DNA of 64,000 bases, from positions 24,913 through 88,912 of the forward strand of contig NZ_JAPJZH010000020.1 in assembly GCF_027889715.1 (NCBI RefSeq), in the 5' to 3' direction. The DNA comes from Allohoeflea poritis. Lineage in GTDB: Bacteria > Pseudomonadota > Alphaproteobacteria > Rhizobiales > Rhizobiaceae. This document shows positions 53,918-63,357 of the stretch, one piece after another. A program made the translations under genes and the position numbers. The notes beneath the pieces were generated by a model. The model searched no databases. It saw only the letters and a program-made list of their open reading frames with translations, and was not told the origin of the DNA. Every line of letters begins with the position of its first letter. Position 1 is the first letter of the stretch.

Positions 53918-55131
53918 GTGCAGCCAAAGTTGCCATCACCGGGATGGGGTGCACATCAGCGCTGGGAAACGATGTCGACGAGACCTGGTCGGCGATGAAG
54001 AACGGCGTTTGCGGCATCAGACCTTTCGAACAGATTGAAACCTACGATCTCAAGATCGGCATCGGCGGCGAGATCCCCAAGCCGGTAACGGCGGGTGTGC
54101 CGGATCGCTACATGTCCGCCTTCGACCGCTTCACGCTTCTTGCGATGGAAAGCGCCCGGCAGGCCATCGAACAGTCCGGTCTCGATTTCAGCGATACCGA
54201 TCTGGCCAATCGTTCCGGATGCATCATCGGCGCCGGCAATTGCGGCTGGGAGATCGTCGAATCCGGATACCGGCGCTGTTTCATCGACGGCGCGAAGCGT
54301 ATCCATGTCATGGCCGTGCCGCGCTCCATGTCGAGCGCGCCGGCCAGCCAGATCAGCATGTGGCACGGCATCAAGGGACCGGTCTATGGCGTAACGTCGG
54401 CCTGCGCATCGGCCAACCATGCCATCGTCGCCGGATATCATGCCGTGAAGAACGGCGAAGCCGATGTTGCCGTAGTCGGTGGAACTGACGCGCCGCTGAT
54501 CTGGGGCGTCCTGAAGGCCTGGGAGTCGCTGCGTGTTCTGGCGCCGGAGGCCTGCCGCCCGTTTTCCGCCAACCGCAAGGGATTGGCCCTGGCCGACGGC
54601 GCCGGTGTCGTTGTTCTTGAGAACGCGGAGCACGCCAAGGCACGGGGCGCAAAGATTCTGTGTGAAATGATCGGCACAGGCATAACCGCCGATGCCGGGG
54701 ACCTCGTCAATCCGACCGTTGACGGCCCATCGCGCGCGATGCAGCAATGCCTGCGTTCGGCCAGGCTGTCACCTCAGGATGTTGACTACGTCAATGCCCA
54801 CGGGACCGGGACAAAGGCAAACGACGCGACGGAAACGAAGGTCCTACGCCAGGTTTTCGGAAGCCATGCCGACGAGATGGCCATTTCCTCGACAAAATCC
54901 ATGCACGGACACGCGCTCGGCGGCAGCGGCGGCGTTGAACTGGTTGCCTGCATCAAGGCAATACACGAAGGCATCATTCCGCCGACGGTCAATTATGATG
55001 AACCCGATCCCGAATGCGATCTGGACGTCACGCCCAACGTGGCGAAGAAGCGCAATGTCGATGTGGCTGTCAGCAACTCGTTCGCCTTCGGCGGAACCAA
55101 TGCCGTGGTTGCGGTGCGCAAGGCCTCCTGA
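53914..55131 (+). CDS. NodE/FabF-like beta-ketoacyl-ACP synthase
   Basis: A 405-residue condensing enzyme with the full KS II triad: Cys164 (TSACASANHAI), His296 (NAHGTGTKAND) and His333 (KSMHGHALGG). Blocks such as GGTDAPLIWGVLKAWESLR, ACRPFSANRKG and EPDPECDLDVTPNV resemble NodE more than housekeeping FabF. NodE works with NodF to make special acyl chains for Nod factors. No other nod gene is present, so the product here is probably another special acyl chain. Confidence 0.87.
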   Translation: MSAAKVAITGMGCTSALGNDVDETWSAMKNGVCGIRPFEQIETYDLKIGIGGEIPKPVTAGVPDRYMSAFDRFTLLAMESARQAIEQSGLDFSDTDLANRSGCIIGAGNCGWEIVESGYRRCFIDGAKRIHVMAVPRSMSSAPASQISMWHGIKGPVYGVTSACASANHAIVAGYHAVKNGEADVAVVGGTDAPLIWGVLKAWESLRVLAPEACRPFSANRKGLALADGAGVVVLENAEHAKARGAKILCEMIGTGITADAGDLVNPTVDGPSRAMQQCLRSARLSPQDVDYVNAHGTGTKANDATETKVLRQVFGSHADEMAISSTKSMHGHALGGSGGVELVACIKAIHEGIIPPTVNYDEPDPECDLDVTPNVAKKRNVDVAVSNSFAFGGTNAVVAVRKAS

Positions 55132-55155
55132 CAGAACTTCCACCAATGGACACTG

Positions 55156-56523
55156 CTAGCCGGGATCGGCAATTCCGGTATCGTCCTTCAGACCGAACCA
55201 GGCATATAGGAAGACGGCGGCCGCCAGCGCGGTGACCGCCGCAAAGACCCCCTGATAGGATTGCGTTGTTGAAAAGACCGCGCTGCAGACCGCCATTCCG
55301 ACGGTCCCGCCAAGCATTTGCGCCGACATGGCAATGCCGCCGGCTTGCCCTTTCTGCGTACCCGCAGCCGCTCGCATGACAGCTTTTCTCGGCGGGGTGT
55401 AGAGCATCGGAGCGACCATGCTCCAGAATAAAAAGGCCGGAAAGATTGCCCAGTAATTGTCCAAAGGGAGCACAAGGGTCACCACCAGCATGGCCGCGAG
55501 CGATCCGCCGATACCGACCAGCGACGTCTTGCGGCACCCATATGCGTCCGCCAGCCTGCCGGCGGGCGCGGCCAGAAAAGGCTGTGCGATGACGGCAGGC
55601 ACAATGGCCGCACCGGCCAGGGCCGGATTCATTCCAAGAACACGCTGAAAATACAGAACCGCAAATATGAATAGCGCCATCTTGATGAACTGCGCCGTGA
55701 AGATGATGGCGTTCGCCGCGCCGAATGTCGGATCGCGGAAAAGCGCTATTTCGATAAGCGGCGCCCTGCTCCGCAACTCACGGACAATGAACGCGACCGA
55801 CGCAACGCCGCCGATCAGCGCCGGCAACAGAATATACAGATGCAACCATCCGTAATCCGGTCCCTGCATCAGCGCGAAGACCAGGCAGCCGGCGCCGATG
55901 CACAGCAGCAACAGGCCCGGTATGTCCAGCGGCCGCGTGTCTTTCTTCTCCTCGATTCCCGACCAGGTCTTGCTGACGAGAAAAATCATCGCCGCGGTCA
56001 GAAACGGATTGATCCAGAAGATCCAGCGCCAGGAAACGTAATCCGACAGAACGCCGCCCACCAGCGGCCCAAGCGCCAGGAACACCGTTCCCACCATCCC
56101 GTATATGCCAAAAGCTTTGCCGTGTTCACGTTCCGGAAACATCAGTGTCACGATCGCCAGAGACAGCGGAAAAACGAGCGCCGCCGCGACACCCTGGACA
56201 GCCCTGGCTGCAATCAGCGTCCCCGCATCGGGAGCGAAACCCGCTACGATGGACGAAATCCCGAAAAGCGCGGTCCCCGCCAGATAAAGGGTTTTGAGCG
56301 GCAACATGTCCCCCAGCCGGCCGGCGACTGCGACCAGACAGGCAAACACGAGCAGATAGGCATTGACGATCCAGTGGGACGCAAGAACCGATATGCCAAG
56401 CTCTTTCTGGATGACGGGCAGCGCGACTCCAACCACGGTCTCGTCGAACAGCACCAGTCCAAGCCCGCCGGCCATCGCCGTCAGAAGCCACCATTTACGG
56501 TTTTCGTCGTTTATCACCGCCAT
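55156..56523 (-). CDS. EmrB/QacA-type MFS transporter, second of a tandem pair
   Basis: A 455-residue inner-membrane transporter, probably 14 spans (DHA2 family). It begins NDENRKWWLLTAMAGGLGLV and contains FDETVVGVALPVI in span 1 and the family loop ALGPLVGGVLSDYVSWRWIFWINPF. It is closely similar along its whole length to the next gene, so the two arose by tandem duplication. A longer reading would run into that gene. Substrate unknown. Confidence 0.88.
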   Translation of the reverse strand: MAVINDENRKWWLLTAMAGGLGLVLFDETVVGVALPVIQKELGISVLASHWIVNAYLLVFACLVAVAGRLGDMLPLKTLYLAGTALFGISSIVAGFAPDAGTLIAARAVQGVAAALVFPLSLAIVTLMFPEREHGKAFGIYGMVGTVFLALGPLVGGVLSDYVSWRWIFWINPFLTAAMIFLVSKTWSGIEEKKDTRPLDIPGLLLLCIGAGCLVFALMQGPDYGWLHLYILLPALIGGVASVAFIVRELRSRAPLIEIALFRDPTFGAANAIIFTAQFIKMALFIFAVLYFQRVLGMNPALAGAAIVPAVIAQPFLAAPAGRLADAYGCRKTSLVGIGGSLAAMLVVTLVLPLDNYWAIFPAFLFWSMVAPMLYTPPRKAVMRAAAGTQKGQAGGIAMSAQMLGGTVGMAVCSAVFSTTQSYQGVFAAVTALAAAVFLYAWFGLKDDTGIADPG

Positions 56524-56537
56524 ATCCTTTCGACGGC

Positions 56538-57917
56538 CTATTCCGGACGCGCTTCGATGCCGGAACCCGCCTCGTCCGCACCAAGTGCCAACCACACGTA
56601 AACGAGTGTGACGAGCGTCAACGCAGTGACGGCCCGGAAAATGGCCTGATAGTTTTGCGTTGTCGAAAATATGGCGCTGGCAACTGCCATCCCGATGGTT
56701 CCGCCAAGCATCTGGCCCGTCATGACGATGCCGCCGGCCTGGCCGCGGTTTTCCGGCCGGACCGAACCCATGACCGCCTTTTGTGGCCCGATGAACAGGA
56801 ACGGCATGGCAACGCTCCACAACAAAAAGGCCGGCAGGATCGACCAGTAAAGTTGCCCGGGAATGGCCAGGGTGAACCACAGGACGGAAACAAGGGCGAT
56901 CGCGACGCCGATAACGGACGGCAGACGCGTTCCATAACGGTCGACGATCATACCCGTGGGCGCGGCCAGGAACGGCTGCAGCACCACGAGCGGCAATATG
57001 GCAAGCCCGGCCACAAACGGACTCATTCCGAGTTTCGCCTGGAAATAAAGCGCGCCGAAAACGAAGGTGCACACTTTCATGAACTGCGCGAGGAATATGA
57101 TCGCGTTGCTCGCGGCAAAGGTCGAGCTGGCGAACAGTTCCAGATCGATGAGGGGCGCCCTGTTGCGCAATTCATGGACGACGAAAAGAGCCGATGCCAC
57201 GATACCGACAGCCAGCGGAATGATCGTGACAGGATTGCTCCAGCCAAAATCGGGCGCTTGCATCAGGGCGAACACGACAAGCCCGAGACCTGCACAAAGC
57301 AGTACGACGCCGGGTATATCCAGCGGACGCTCGTCTTTCCGCTCCTCGACATCGCCCCAAGCCCGGACAACGATAAAGATCATTGCAGCCGTCAGAAAAG
57401 GGTTGATCCAGAAGATCCAGCGCCACGAGAGGAAATCGGCGAACAGCCCGCCCACGAAGGGCCCCAGCGCCAGGAAGACGGTGCCGATGGTGCCATTGAG
57501 GCCAAGCGCGAGGCCGCGCTGCTCCGGCGGGAAGATCAGGGTGATGATCGACAGCGACAGTGGAAAGACGATTGCCGCACCGATCCCCTGTATACCGCGC
57601 GCAATGATCAGCGTCTCCGTATTCGGCGCAAATCCTGCGGCAACCGAAGACAGGCCGAACAATGCCGTACCGGCCAGAAAGAGCGGCTTGAGTGAAAACA
57701 GGTCCCCCATCCGGCCGCCGATCGCGACCAGCCCTGCGAAAACCAGCAGATAGGCGTTCACCACCCAGTGGGACGCGATCTCCGACATGCCGAGTTCCGA
57801 CCGGATGACGGGCAGCGCGACGCCCACGACGGTCTCGTCAAACAGTACCAGGCCGAGGCCGCCCGACATGGCTGTCAGCAGCCACCATTTTCGATTGTTC
57901 TCATTTACGATGAGCAT
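56538..57917 (-). CDS. EmrB/QacA-type MFS transporter, first of a tandem pair
   Basis: A 459-residue transporter of the same family. It begins NENNRKWWLLTAMSGGLGLV and keeps FDETVVGVALPVI and ALGPFVGGLFADFLSWRWIFWINPF. The spacing to the next copy is 14 bases, so they are one transcript. The ATG at 57917 begins the same short leader as in the paralogue. It is divergent from an esterase gene, which may share its regulation. Confidence 0.88.
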   Translation of the reverse strand: MLIVNENNRKWWLLTAMSGGLGLVLFDETVVGVALPVIRSELGMSEIASHWVVNAYLLVFAGLVAIGGRMGDLFSLKPLFLAGTALFGLSSVAAGFAPNTETLIIARGIQGIGAAIVFPLSLSIITLIFPPEQRGLALGLNGTIGTVFLALGPFVGGLFADFLSWRWIFWINPFLTAAMIFIVVRAWGDVEERKDERPLDIPGVVLLCAGLGLVVFALMQAPDFGWSNPVTIIPLAVGIVASALFVVHELRNRAPLIDLELFASSTFAASNAIIFLAQFMKVCTFVFGALYFQAKLGMSPFVAGLAILPLVVLQPFLAAPTGMIVDRYGTRLPSVIGVAIALVSVLWFTLAIPGQLYWSILPAFLLWSVAMPFLFIGPQKAVMGSVRPENRGQAGGIVMTGQMLGGTIGMAVASAIFSTTQNYQAIFRAVTALTLVTLVYVWLALGADEAGSGIEARPE

Positions 57918-58022
57918 GCGCCCTCTTCGCCTCGCCGCGAAATACAACAGAAGCGCGACCAACCTATCAGATTCCCCGATCGGCGGAACGCACAATGGCG
58001 GAAATCGTTTTATCCTATTGAC

Positions 58023-58050
58023 TTGACAAGTGTTTTTGTAACGGTATTTC
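58023..58050 (+). promoter_or_regulatory. Candidate promoter of the esterase gene
   Basis: TTGACA (58023-58028) and TATTTC (58045-58050) are 16 bases apart, about 30 bases upstream of the esterase ATG. The -35 lies in a small palindrome ACTTGACAAGT, a possible operator in this divergent promoter region. Confidence 0.35.
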
Positions 58051-58078
58051 GTAAGCGATCGTTGCAAGCGTAAACAGT

Positions 58079-58993
58079 ATGACCAGTATCAAGTGTAAAG
58101 TTCAGTTGCTGATGCTTCGGCTGACAATGCGAAAGCATTTCAGCAGCCCGGAAGCTCTGCACCGCCAGATTGCCATAGCAAGGCGGCGCCGGAACATTGA
58201 TCCCCCGCGCCATGTGCGGGAAAACTACAAGATTGTCGAAACCCAATGGCATGGCTTTCCGGTCTATGAGATGGCCCCGCTGGGCACGCAGCCGGACACC
58301 GACATACTTTATCTTCACGGCGGCGCGTTCGTATTCGAACTGGGCCCCATGCACTGGAGCTTTCTTGCAAGCTTGGCCCGCCGGAAGAACGCGCGCATTC
58401 ATATACCGGTCTATCCTCTCGCTCCCGAACATGGCTGGCGCGACGTTCACGATTTCCTGGGGCCGCTCTACGCAAAAATCGCGGAACGGGTCTCGGACGG
58501 CACGCTGCTGCTGATGGGGGATTCCTCGGGCGGCGGTCTGGCGACGGCATTGGCGCTGGATTTTGCCGAGAACGATGTGCGCCCGCCCGATCAACTCCTG
58601 CTGTTGAGCCCCTGGTTCGACGCAAGTCTTTCGAACCGCCAGATCGCGGAAATCGCAGAGGACGATCCATGGCTTGCGGTTGAGGCCATGCGTGAGGCGG
58701 CGCGTCTCTATTGCGGTGAGGACGATCTCAAGGACCATCATGTCAGCCCGATATACGGTGATCTGTCGGCCCTGCCGCCGACCCGCATATTCATCGGCAC
58801 CCACGATATCCTGTACCCGGACTGCGTCTCCTTTGCGGAAATCGCCAACGCCTGCGGCGCCAGCGTTGAACTCAATGTCGAACCCGAGATGTTTCACGTC
58901 TGGATGATGTTCGACATGCCGGAAGCCAGGCGAACCCTGGACGAGATTGCCTCCGGCCTTCCGGCCCGGACGGAACCTGCCCTGACGGATTGA
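58079..58993 (+). CDS. Hormone-sensitive-lipase-type esterase
   Basis: A 304-residue alpha/beta hydrolase of the HSL group. It has the oxyanion motif HGGAF, the nucleophile elbow GDSSGGG, the acid in GTHDILYPD and the histidine in EMFHVW. The likely reaction is hydrolysis of short-chain esters. It is divergent from the tandem efflux genes, so it may act on a compound these pumps export; that is only context. Confidence 0.85.
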   Translation: MTSIKCKVQLLMLRLTMRKHFSSPEALHRQIAIARRRRNIDPPRHVRENYKIVETQWHGFPVYEMAPLGTQPDTDILYLHGGAFVFELGPMHWSFLASLARRKNARIHIPVYPLAPEHGWRDVHDFLGPLYAKIAERVSDGTLLLMGDSSGGGLATALALDFAENDVRPPDQLLLLSPWFDASLSNRQIAEIAEDDPWLAVEAMREAARLYCGEDDLKDHHVSPIYGDLSALPPTRIFIGTHDILYPDCVSFAEIANACGASVELNVEPEMFHVWMMFDMPEARRTLDEIASGLPARTEPALTD

Positions 58994-59004
58994 CCGCTGC
59001 CGCC

Positions 59005-59832
59005 TCAGGCGGCCCTGGCCGGCAGTCGCTTTGCCGCACGATCGGCAACCGCTTTCTCCTGCCCGCTCCTTTTGGGCGCGAGGCGAATGTGGTGATCCCA
59101 TCGCAGAAGATGCATCTTCCCGTCGAAATCCTCACCGACCGCGGTACAGCTTTCCACCCAGTCGCCGGTATTGATGTAGCTGACACCGTCGAAATCCTCG
59201 ATGGTGGCATGATGGATATGGCCGCAAATCACGCCTTCGACATCCCGCTTGCGCGCTTCCTCGACGACGACCCGCTGAAATTCTCCGATGAAGTTGACCG
59301 CCTGCTTGACCTGCAGCTTCGCCCAGGCCGAGAAAGACCAGTATGGCAGGCCGACGCGGCGGCGCACACTGTTGAGCGCGCGGTTGACGAATATCGCAAG
59401 ATCATAGGCCCAGTCGCCCAGATGGGCGAGGATGCGCGCATGGCGGACGATGACATCGAATTCATCGCCGTGAAGCACCAGGTAGCGTTTTCCGTCTGCG
59501 CCCTCGTGTATGGTTTCCAGCGCCACCTCGATGCCGCCGAAATGCGTGCCAGGAAAATCACGCAGGAACTCGTCGTGGTTTCCGGGAATATAGATGATCC
59601 GGGTGCCCTTGCGCGCCTGGCGCAGCAGTTTCTGCACGACATCGTTGCAGTCCTGCGGCCAGTTCCAGCTGCGCCTGAGCCGCCATCCGTCGATAATATC
59701 GCCGACGAGAATGATCTGCTCCGCCTCGTGGTATCGCAGGAAGTCGATCAGATAGTCCGCCTTGGCGGCCTTTGATCCCAGATGAATATCCGAGATGAAC
59801 AGGGTTCTGTATCGGGTCACCGTTTCTGTCAT
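59005..59832 (-). CDS. LpxH-like metallophosphoesterase
   Basis: A 275-residue calcineurin-type phosphoesterase. Metal-binding motifs are SDIHLGS, VGDIIDGW, GNHDE, VLHGDEFD and GHIHHA. The sequence resembles the UDP-2,3-diacylglucosamine hydrolase branch, which makes lipid X in lipid A synthesis, but many alphaproteobacteria use the unrelated LpxI, so the substrate is not certain. The ATG at 59832 was preferred over GTG at 59841. Confidence 0.8.
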   Translation of the reverse strand: MTETVTRYRTLFISDIHLGSKAAKADYLIDFLRYHEAEQIILVGDIIDGWRLRRSWNWPQDCNDVVQKLLRQARKGTRIIYIPGNHDEFLRDFPGTHFGGIEVALETIHEGADGKRYLVLHGDEFDVIVRHARILAHLGDWAYDLAIFVNRALNSVRRRVGLPYWSFSAWAKLQVKQAVNFIGEFQRVVVEEARKRDVEGVICGHIHHATIEDFDGVSYINTGDWVESCTAVGEDFDGKMHLLRWDHHIRLAPKRSGQEKAVADRAAKRLPARAA

Positions 59833-60033
59833 CGCCGTCACCGCCGCTGCAGTTCACTTGCCGATGGATAACCAGAGTCGTGTCACAATCTGATGACAGC
59901 CGCCGCCGGACCGGGCCCGTTTGAAACATCTGCATGAAACTGCAGCCTAAAGGTGCCCTTTATCCGGCCGCGAATTCGGTTAAATAGAATGACCGAAACA
60001 ATTTGACTCGACGGCAGCGGAGGAACGGTCCAG

Positions 60034-62340
60034 ATGAATACGAAGAACGGCAGTTCCGGCAACGCGGATCACAGCGATTTGGACGAAAGTGCGCTGTTCT
60101 TCCACCAGCATCCCCGCCCCGGCAAACTGGAAATCCAGGCGACCAAGCCGCTGGGCAACCAGCGTGACCTGGCGCTTGCCTATTCACCCGGCGTGGCCGC
60201 GCCGTGCCTTGCCATCAAGAACGAGCCGCACACGGCGGCCGACTACACAGCAAGGGGCAATCTCGTAGCGGTCATTTCCAACGGCACTGCTGTGCTTGGG
60301 CTGGGCGCCATCGGCCCGCTCGCATCGAAGCCGGTAATGGAAGGCAAGGCGGTTCTCTTCAAGAAGTTCGCCGGCATAGACGTTTTCGACATCGAGATCG
60401 ATTCGAACGAAGTCGACCACATGGTGTCCGTCATATCCGCGCTCGAGCCGACATTCGGCGGCATCAACCTCGAAGACATCAAGGCGCCGGAATGTTTCGA
60501 GGTCGAGGCAAGGCTTCGCGAAAAGATGAACATTCCGGTCTTCCACGACGATCAGCACGGCACGGCCATCATCGTCGCCGCGGCGATCATCAACGGGCTG
60601 GAACTGGCCGGCAAGAAACTCCCGGACGCCAAGATCGTCACCAGCGGCGCGGGCGCTGCCGCCCTCGCCTGCCTCAACCTTCTTGTCGAACTCGGCGCCA
60701 GGCACGAGAACATCTGGGTACACGACATCGAAGGGCTGGTTTACCGGGGCCGCACCGTGCTGATGGATCCCTGGAAGGACAACTATGCCCAGCCTTCCGA
60801 TAAACGCCGGCTCGACGAGAGTATCGTCGACGCCGATGTCTTCCTCGGCCTGTCCGCCGCCAATGTCCTGAAACCCGAAATGCTCGTCCAGATGGCCGAC
60901 AAGCCGCTGATCATGGCGCTGGCAAATCCGGTCCCGGAGATCATGCCCGAGGACGCGCGCAAAGCACGGCCCGATGCAATGATCTGCACGGGCCGGTCCG
61001 ATTTCGCCAACCAGGTCAACAACGTCCTGTGTTTTCCTTTCATCTTCCGCGGTGCGCTCGATTGCGGGGCACGCACGATCAACGAGGAGATGAAGATGGC
61101 CGCCGTGCGGGCCATCGCCGATCTCGCCCGTGAAGAAGTTTCCGACGTGGCGGCAAAGGCCTATTCCGGCGAAACGCCGGTCTTCGGACCGGACTACCTC
61201 ATCCCCTCGCCTTTCGATCCGCGCCTGATCCTGCGCATAGCGCCGGCTGTCGCCAAGGCCGCCGCCGAAAGCGGCGTGGCGACACGGCCGATCGAGGATA
61301 TGGACGCCTATCTGGACGTTCTGAACCGCTTCGTCTTCAAGTCCGGTCTCATCATGAAACCGCTCTTTGCGGCGGCCAAGACCGCCCAGAAGAAGCGGGT
61401 CATCTTTGCCGAGGGCGAGGATGAGCGCGTGCTGCGGGCAACACAGGTTCTGACGGAAGAGGACATCGCGCAGCCGATCCTGATCGGCCGGCCGGAAATC
61501 ATCGAAACCCGGCTCCAGCGTTTTGGCCTCAAGATTCGTCCTGGCAAGGACTTCCAGATCACCAACCCCCAGGACGATCCGCGCTACCGCGACTATGTCG
61601 ACCTCTATTTCTCCCTTGTCGGCCGCCAGGGCATCAATCCGGAGGCCGCGCGCACGATCGTGCGGACCAATGCGACGGTCATCGGCGCACTGGCGGTCAG
61701 GCGCGGCGATGCCGATGCGATGATTTGCGGTGTGGAAGGCCGATACGCCAAACATCTGCGGGACGTCGACCAGGTCATCGGCCGGCGCGAAGGCGTTCAG
61801 GATTTCTCCGCGCTGAGCCTTCTGATCTCGCAGCGCGGTGCGACGTTCTTCACCGATACCTATGTCTCGCTGGATCCATCGGCGGAGGAACTGGCAGAAA
61901 CGACACTCATGGCAGCACGCGAGATCCGCCGCTTCGGCATCAAGCCGCGCGCGGCCCTTGTCTCGCATTCCAATTTCGGCTCGCGCGAGTCCGGCAGCGC
62001 CAGCAAGATGCGCCGGGCCATCCAGCTCATTCGGGAGATGGATCCGGATCTCGAGGCCGATGGCGAGATGCACGGCGATTCGGCCATTTCGGAGGCTTTG
62101 AGACAAAGGGTGATGCCGAATTCGGCGCTGACCGGTGAGGCCAACCTCCTGGTGTTTCCGACCCTTGACGCGGCGAACATCACGCTCGGCGTGGTCAAGA
62201 CGATGACCGATGCGCTTCATGTGGGCCCGATCCTGCTGGGTGGCGCGAAGCCGGCACATATTCTTTCGCCGTCGGTTACCTCTCGCGGCGTGGTGAATAT
62301 GGCAACGCTTGCGGTGGTCGAGGCTTCAGTGCCGGAGTAG
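60034..62340 (+). CDS. maeB: NADP-dependent malic enzyme with C-terminal phosphotransacetylase-like domain
   Basis: A 768-residue multidomain malic enzyme of the rhizobial type. The N-terminal 430 residues hold the malic and NAD(P)-binding domains ([43 protein letters not shown]). The C-terminal 330 residues resemble phosphotransacetylase ([32 protein letters not shown]) but serve a regulatory role in this family. It converts malate to pyruvate. The acetyl-CoA-binding part suggests allosteric control. Single-gene unit. Confidence 0.95.
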   Translation: MNTKNGSSGNADHSDLDESALFFHQHPRPGKLEIQATKPLGNQRDLALAYSPGVAAPCLAIKNEPHTAADYTARGNLVAVISNGTAVLGLGAIGPLASKPVMEGKAVLFKKFAGIDVFDIEIDSNEVDHMVSVISALEPTFGGINLEDIKAPECFEVEARLREKMNIPVFHDDQHGTAIIVAAAIINGLELAGKKLPDAKIVTSGAGAAALACLNLLVELGARHENIWVHDIEGLVYRGRTVLMDPWKDNYAQPSDKRRLDESIVDADVFLGLSAANVLKPEMLVQMADKPLIMALANPVPEIMPEDARKARPDAMICTGRSDFANQVNNVLCFPFIFRGALDCGARTINEEMKMAAVRAIADLAREEVSDVAAKAYSGETPVFGPDYLIPSPFDPRLILRIAPAVAKAAAESGVATRPIEDMDAYLDVLNRFVFKSGLIMKPLFAAAKTAQKKRVIFAEGEDERVLRATQVLTEEDIAQPILIGRPEIIETRLQRFGLKIRPGKDFQITNPQDDPRYRDYVDLYFSLVGRQGINPEAARTIVRTNATVIGALAVRRGDADAMICGVEGRYAKHLRDVDQVIGRREGVQDFSALSLLISQRGATFFTDTYVSLDPSAEELAETTLMAAREIRRFGIKPRAALVSHSNFGSRESGSASKMRRAIQLIREMDPDLEADGEMHGDSAISEALRQRVMPNSALTGEANLLVFPTLDAANITLGVVKTMTDALHVGPILLGGAKPAHILSPSVTSRGVVNMATLAVVEASVPE

Positions 62341-62496
62341 GAGCCGGCAGGGCTTTTGCATCCGTTTCACCGGAAGCTTGGGTTATGCGATACCGGCACG
62401 CTCGGTTCCATAGCGCCGCCCGAACCCGAAATGGCTGGACTTGACCCCGCCTCATATCGACAATGGCATTGCCCGCAATTTCAGGGGTTGTTCGAT

Positions 62497-63213
62497 ATGC
62501 ACGTCCGACAGGCTTTTTTTGATCTTCTCGACATACTGGAAAAAGACGATTTCAGGGATACAGACGCCATACTCGCCAGGATGCAGACACACTACGGCAT
62601 ACGCCACCAGTGCTATGTCAACATGTCTTCATCGGGCGGGAAGCAAAATGTGCTCGATGTCGTTCATTCCTTCCCGGAGGAATTCGTCAACGTCTACAAA
62701 AGAAAGCTCTACGCCGTTGATCCGGTAATGCAGGCCGCCCTGATCGGTATCAAGCCGGTCGACTGGCAGGAGCGTCACAGAAACGAACCGGCAGCGCGGA
62801 AGACATTTGCCGTTGCGGCGGATTATGGCATCGGCGACACGGGCATGAGCATCCCGTTGCTGAGCCGTGGTAACGAGGCGGCGTTGTTTTCGATTTATGT
62901 GGAAATACGGCCGGAGGAATGGCCGCGTTACCGCAAGGAGGTGATTGGCGAGCTTCAAGTGCTCGCAACCTATCTGCATTCGGCCCGACGGCAAGGCAGC
63001 CAGGACGCCATCACCGCCGATCTGACGGCACGCGAATCGGAAGTTCTCACCTGGACGGCGGCCGGGAAATCCTACTGGGAGATATCCATGATATTGGGCA
63101 TCTCCGACAGAACCGTCCGCTTCTTCATGACCAATGCGAGGCACAAACTCGGAGCCGTGACCAATTCGCAAGCGGTGGCGCTTGCGGTGTCGCAAGGGAT
63201 CATTCCGCATTAA
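62497..63213 (+). CDS. LuxR-family quorum-sensing regulator
   Basis: A 238-residue regulator with an autoinducer-binding domain (residues about 15-160) and a C-terminal GerE-type helix-turn-helix (LTARESEVLTWTAAGKSYWEISMILGISDRTVRFFMTNARHKL). Most pocket residues are kept: Tyr, Asp-Pro (AVDPVM), Trp (PVDW) and Gly (GIGDTG). The position of the conserved first Trp is Phe (PEEFVNVY). The ATG at 62497 follows AGGGG; a longer reading adds 47 untypical residues. luxI follows 144 bases downstream. Confidence 0.9.
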   Translation: MHVRQAFFDLLDILEKDDFRDTDAILARMQTHYGIRHQCYVNMSSSGGKQNVLDVVHSFPEEFVNVYKRKLYAVDPVMQAALIGIKPVDWQERHRNEPAARKTFAVAADYGIGDTGMSIPLLSRGNEAALFSIYVEIRPEEWPRYRKEVIGELQVLATYLHSARRQGSQDAITADLTARESEVLTWTAAGKSYWEISMILGISDRTVRFFMTNARHKLGAVTNSQAVALAVSQGIIPH

Positions 63214-63278
63214 ACGGTTTTCGGCATACCCATACGAAGCCCCGGCGCGCGCGGCACTCACAATCGGATGATGCTGAA

Positions 63279-63298
63279 TACTGTCACAACCGACAGTA
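63279..63298 (+). promoter_or_regulatory. Candidate lux box upstream of luxI
   Basis: TACTGTCACAACCGACAGTA is a 20-base palindrome with perfect 7-base arms, the length and form of LuxR-type binding sites. It ends 59 bases before the luxI ATG, consistent with positive feedback by the neighbouring LuxR. Confidence 0.65.
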
Positions 63299-63357
63299 CC
63301 GGACCTGTACGGTCAAGCCACATACTTCTTGAGTCTTCAATTGACTGGAGAAGTATC

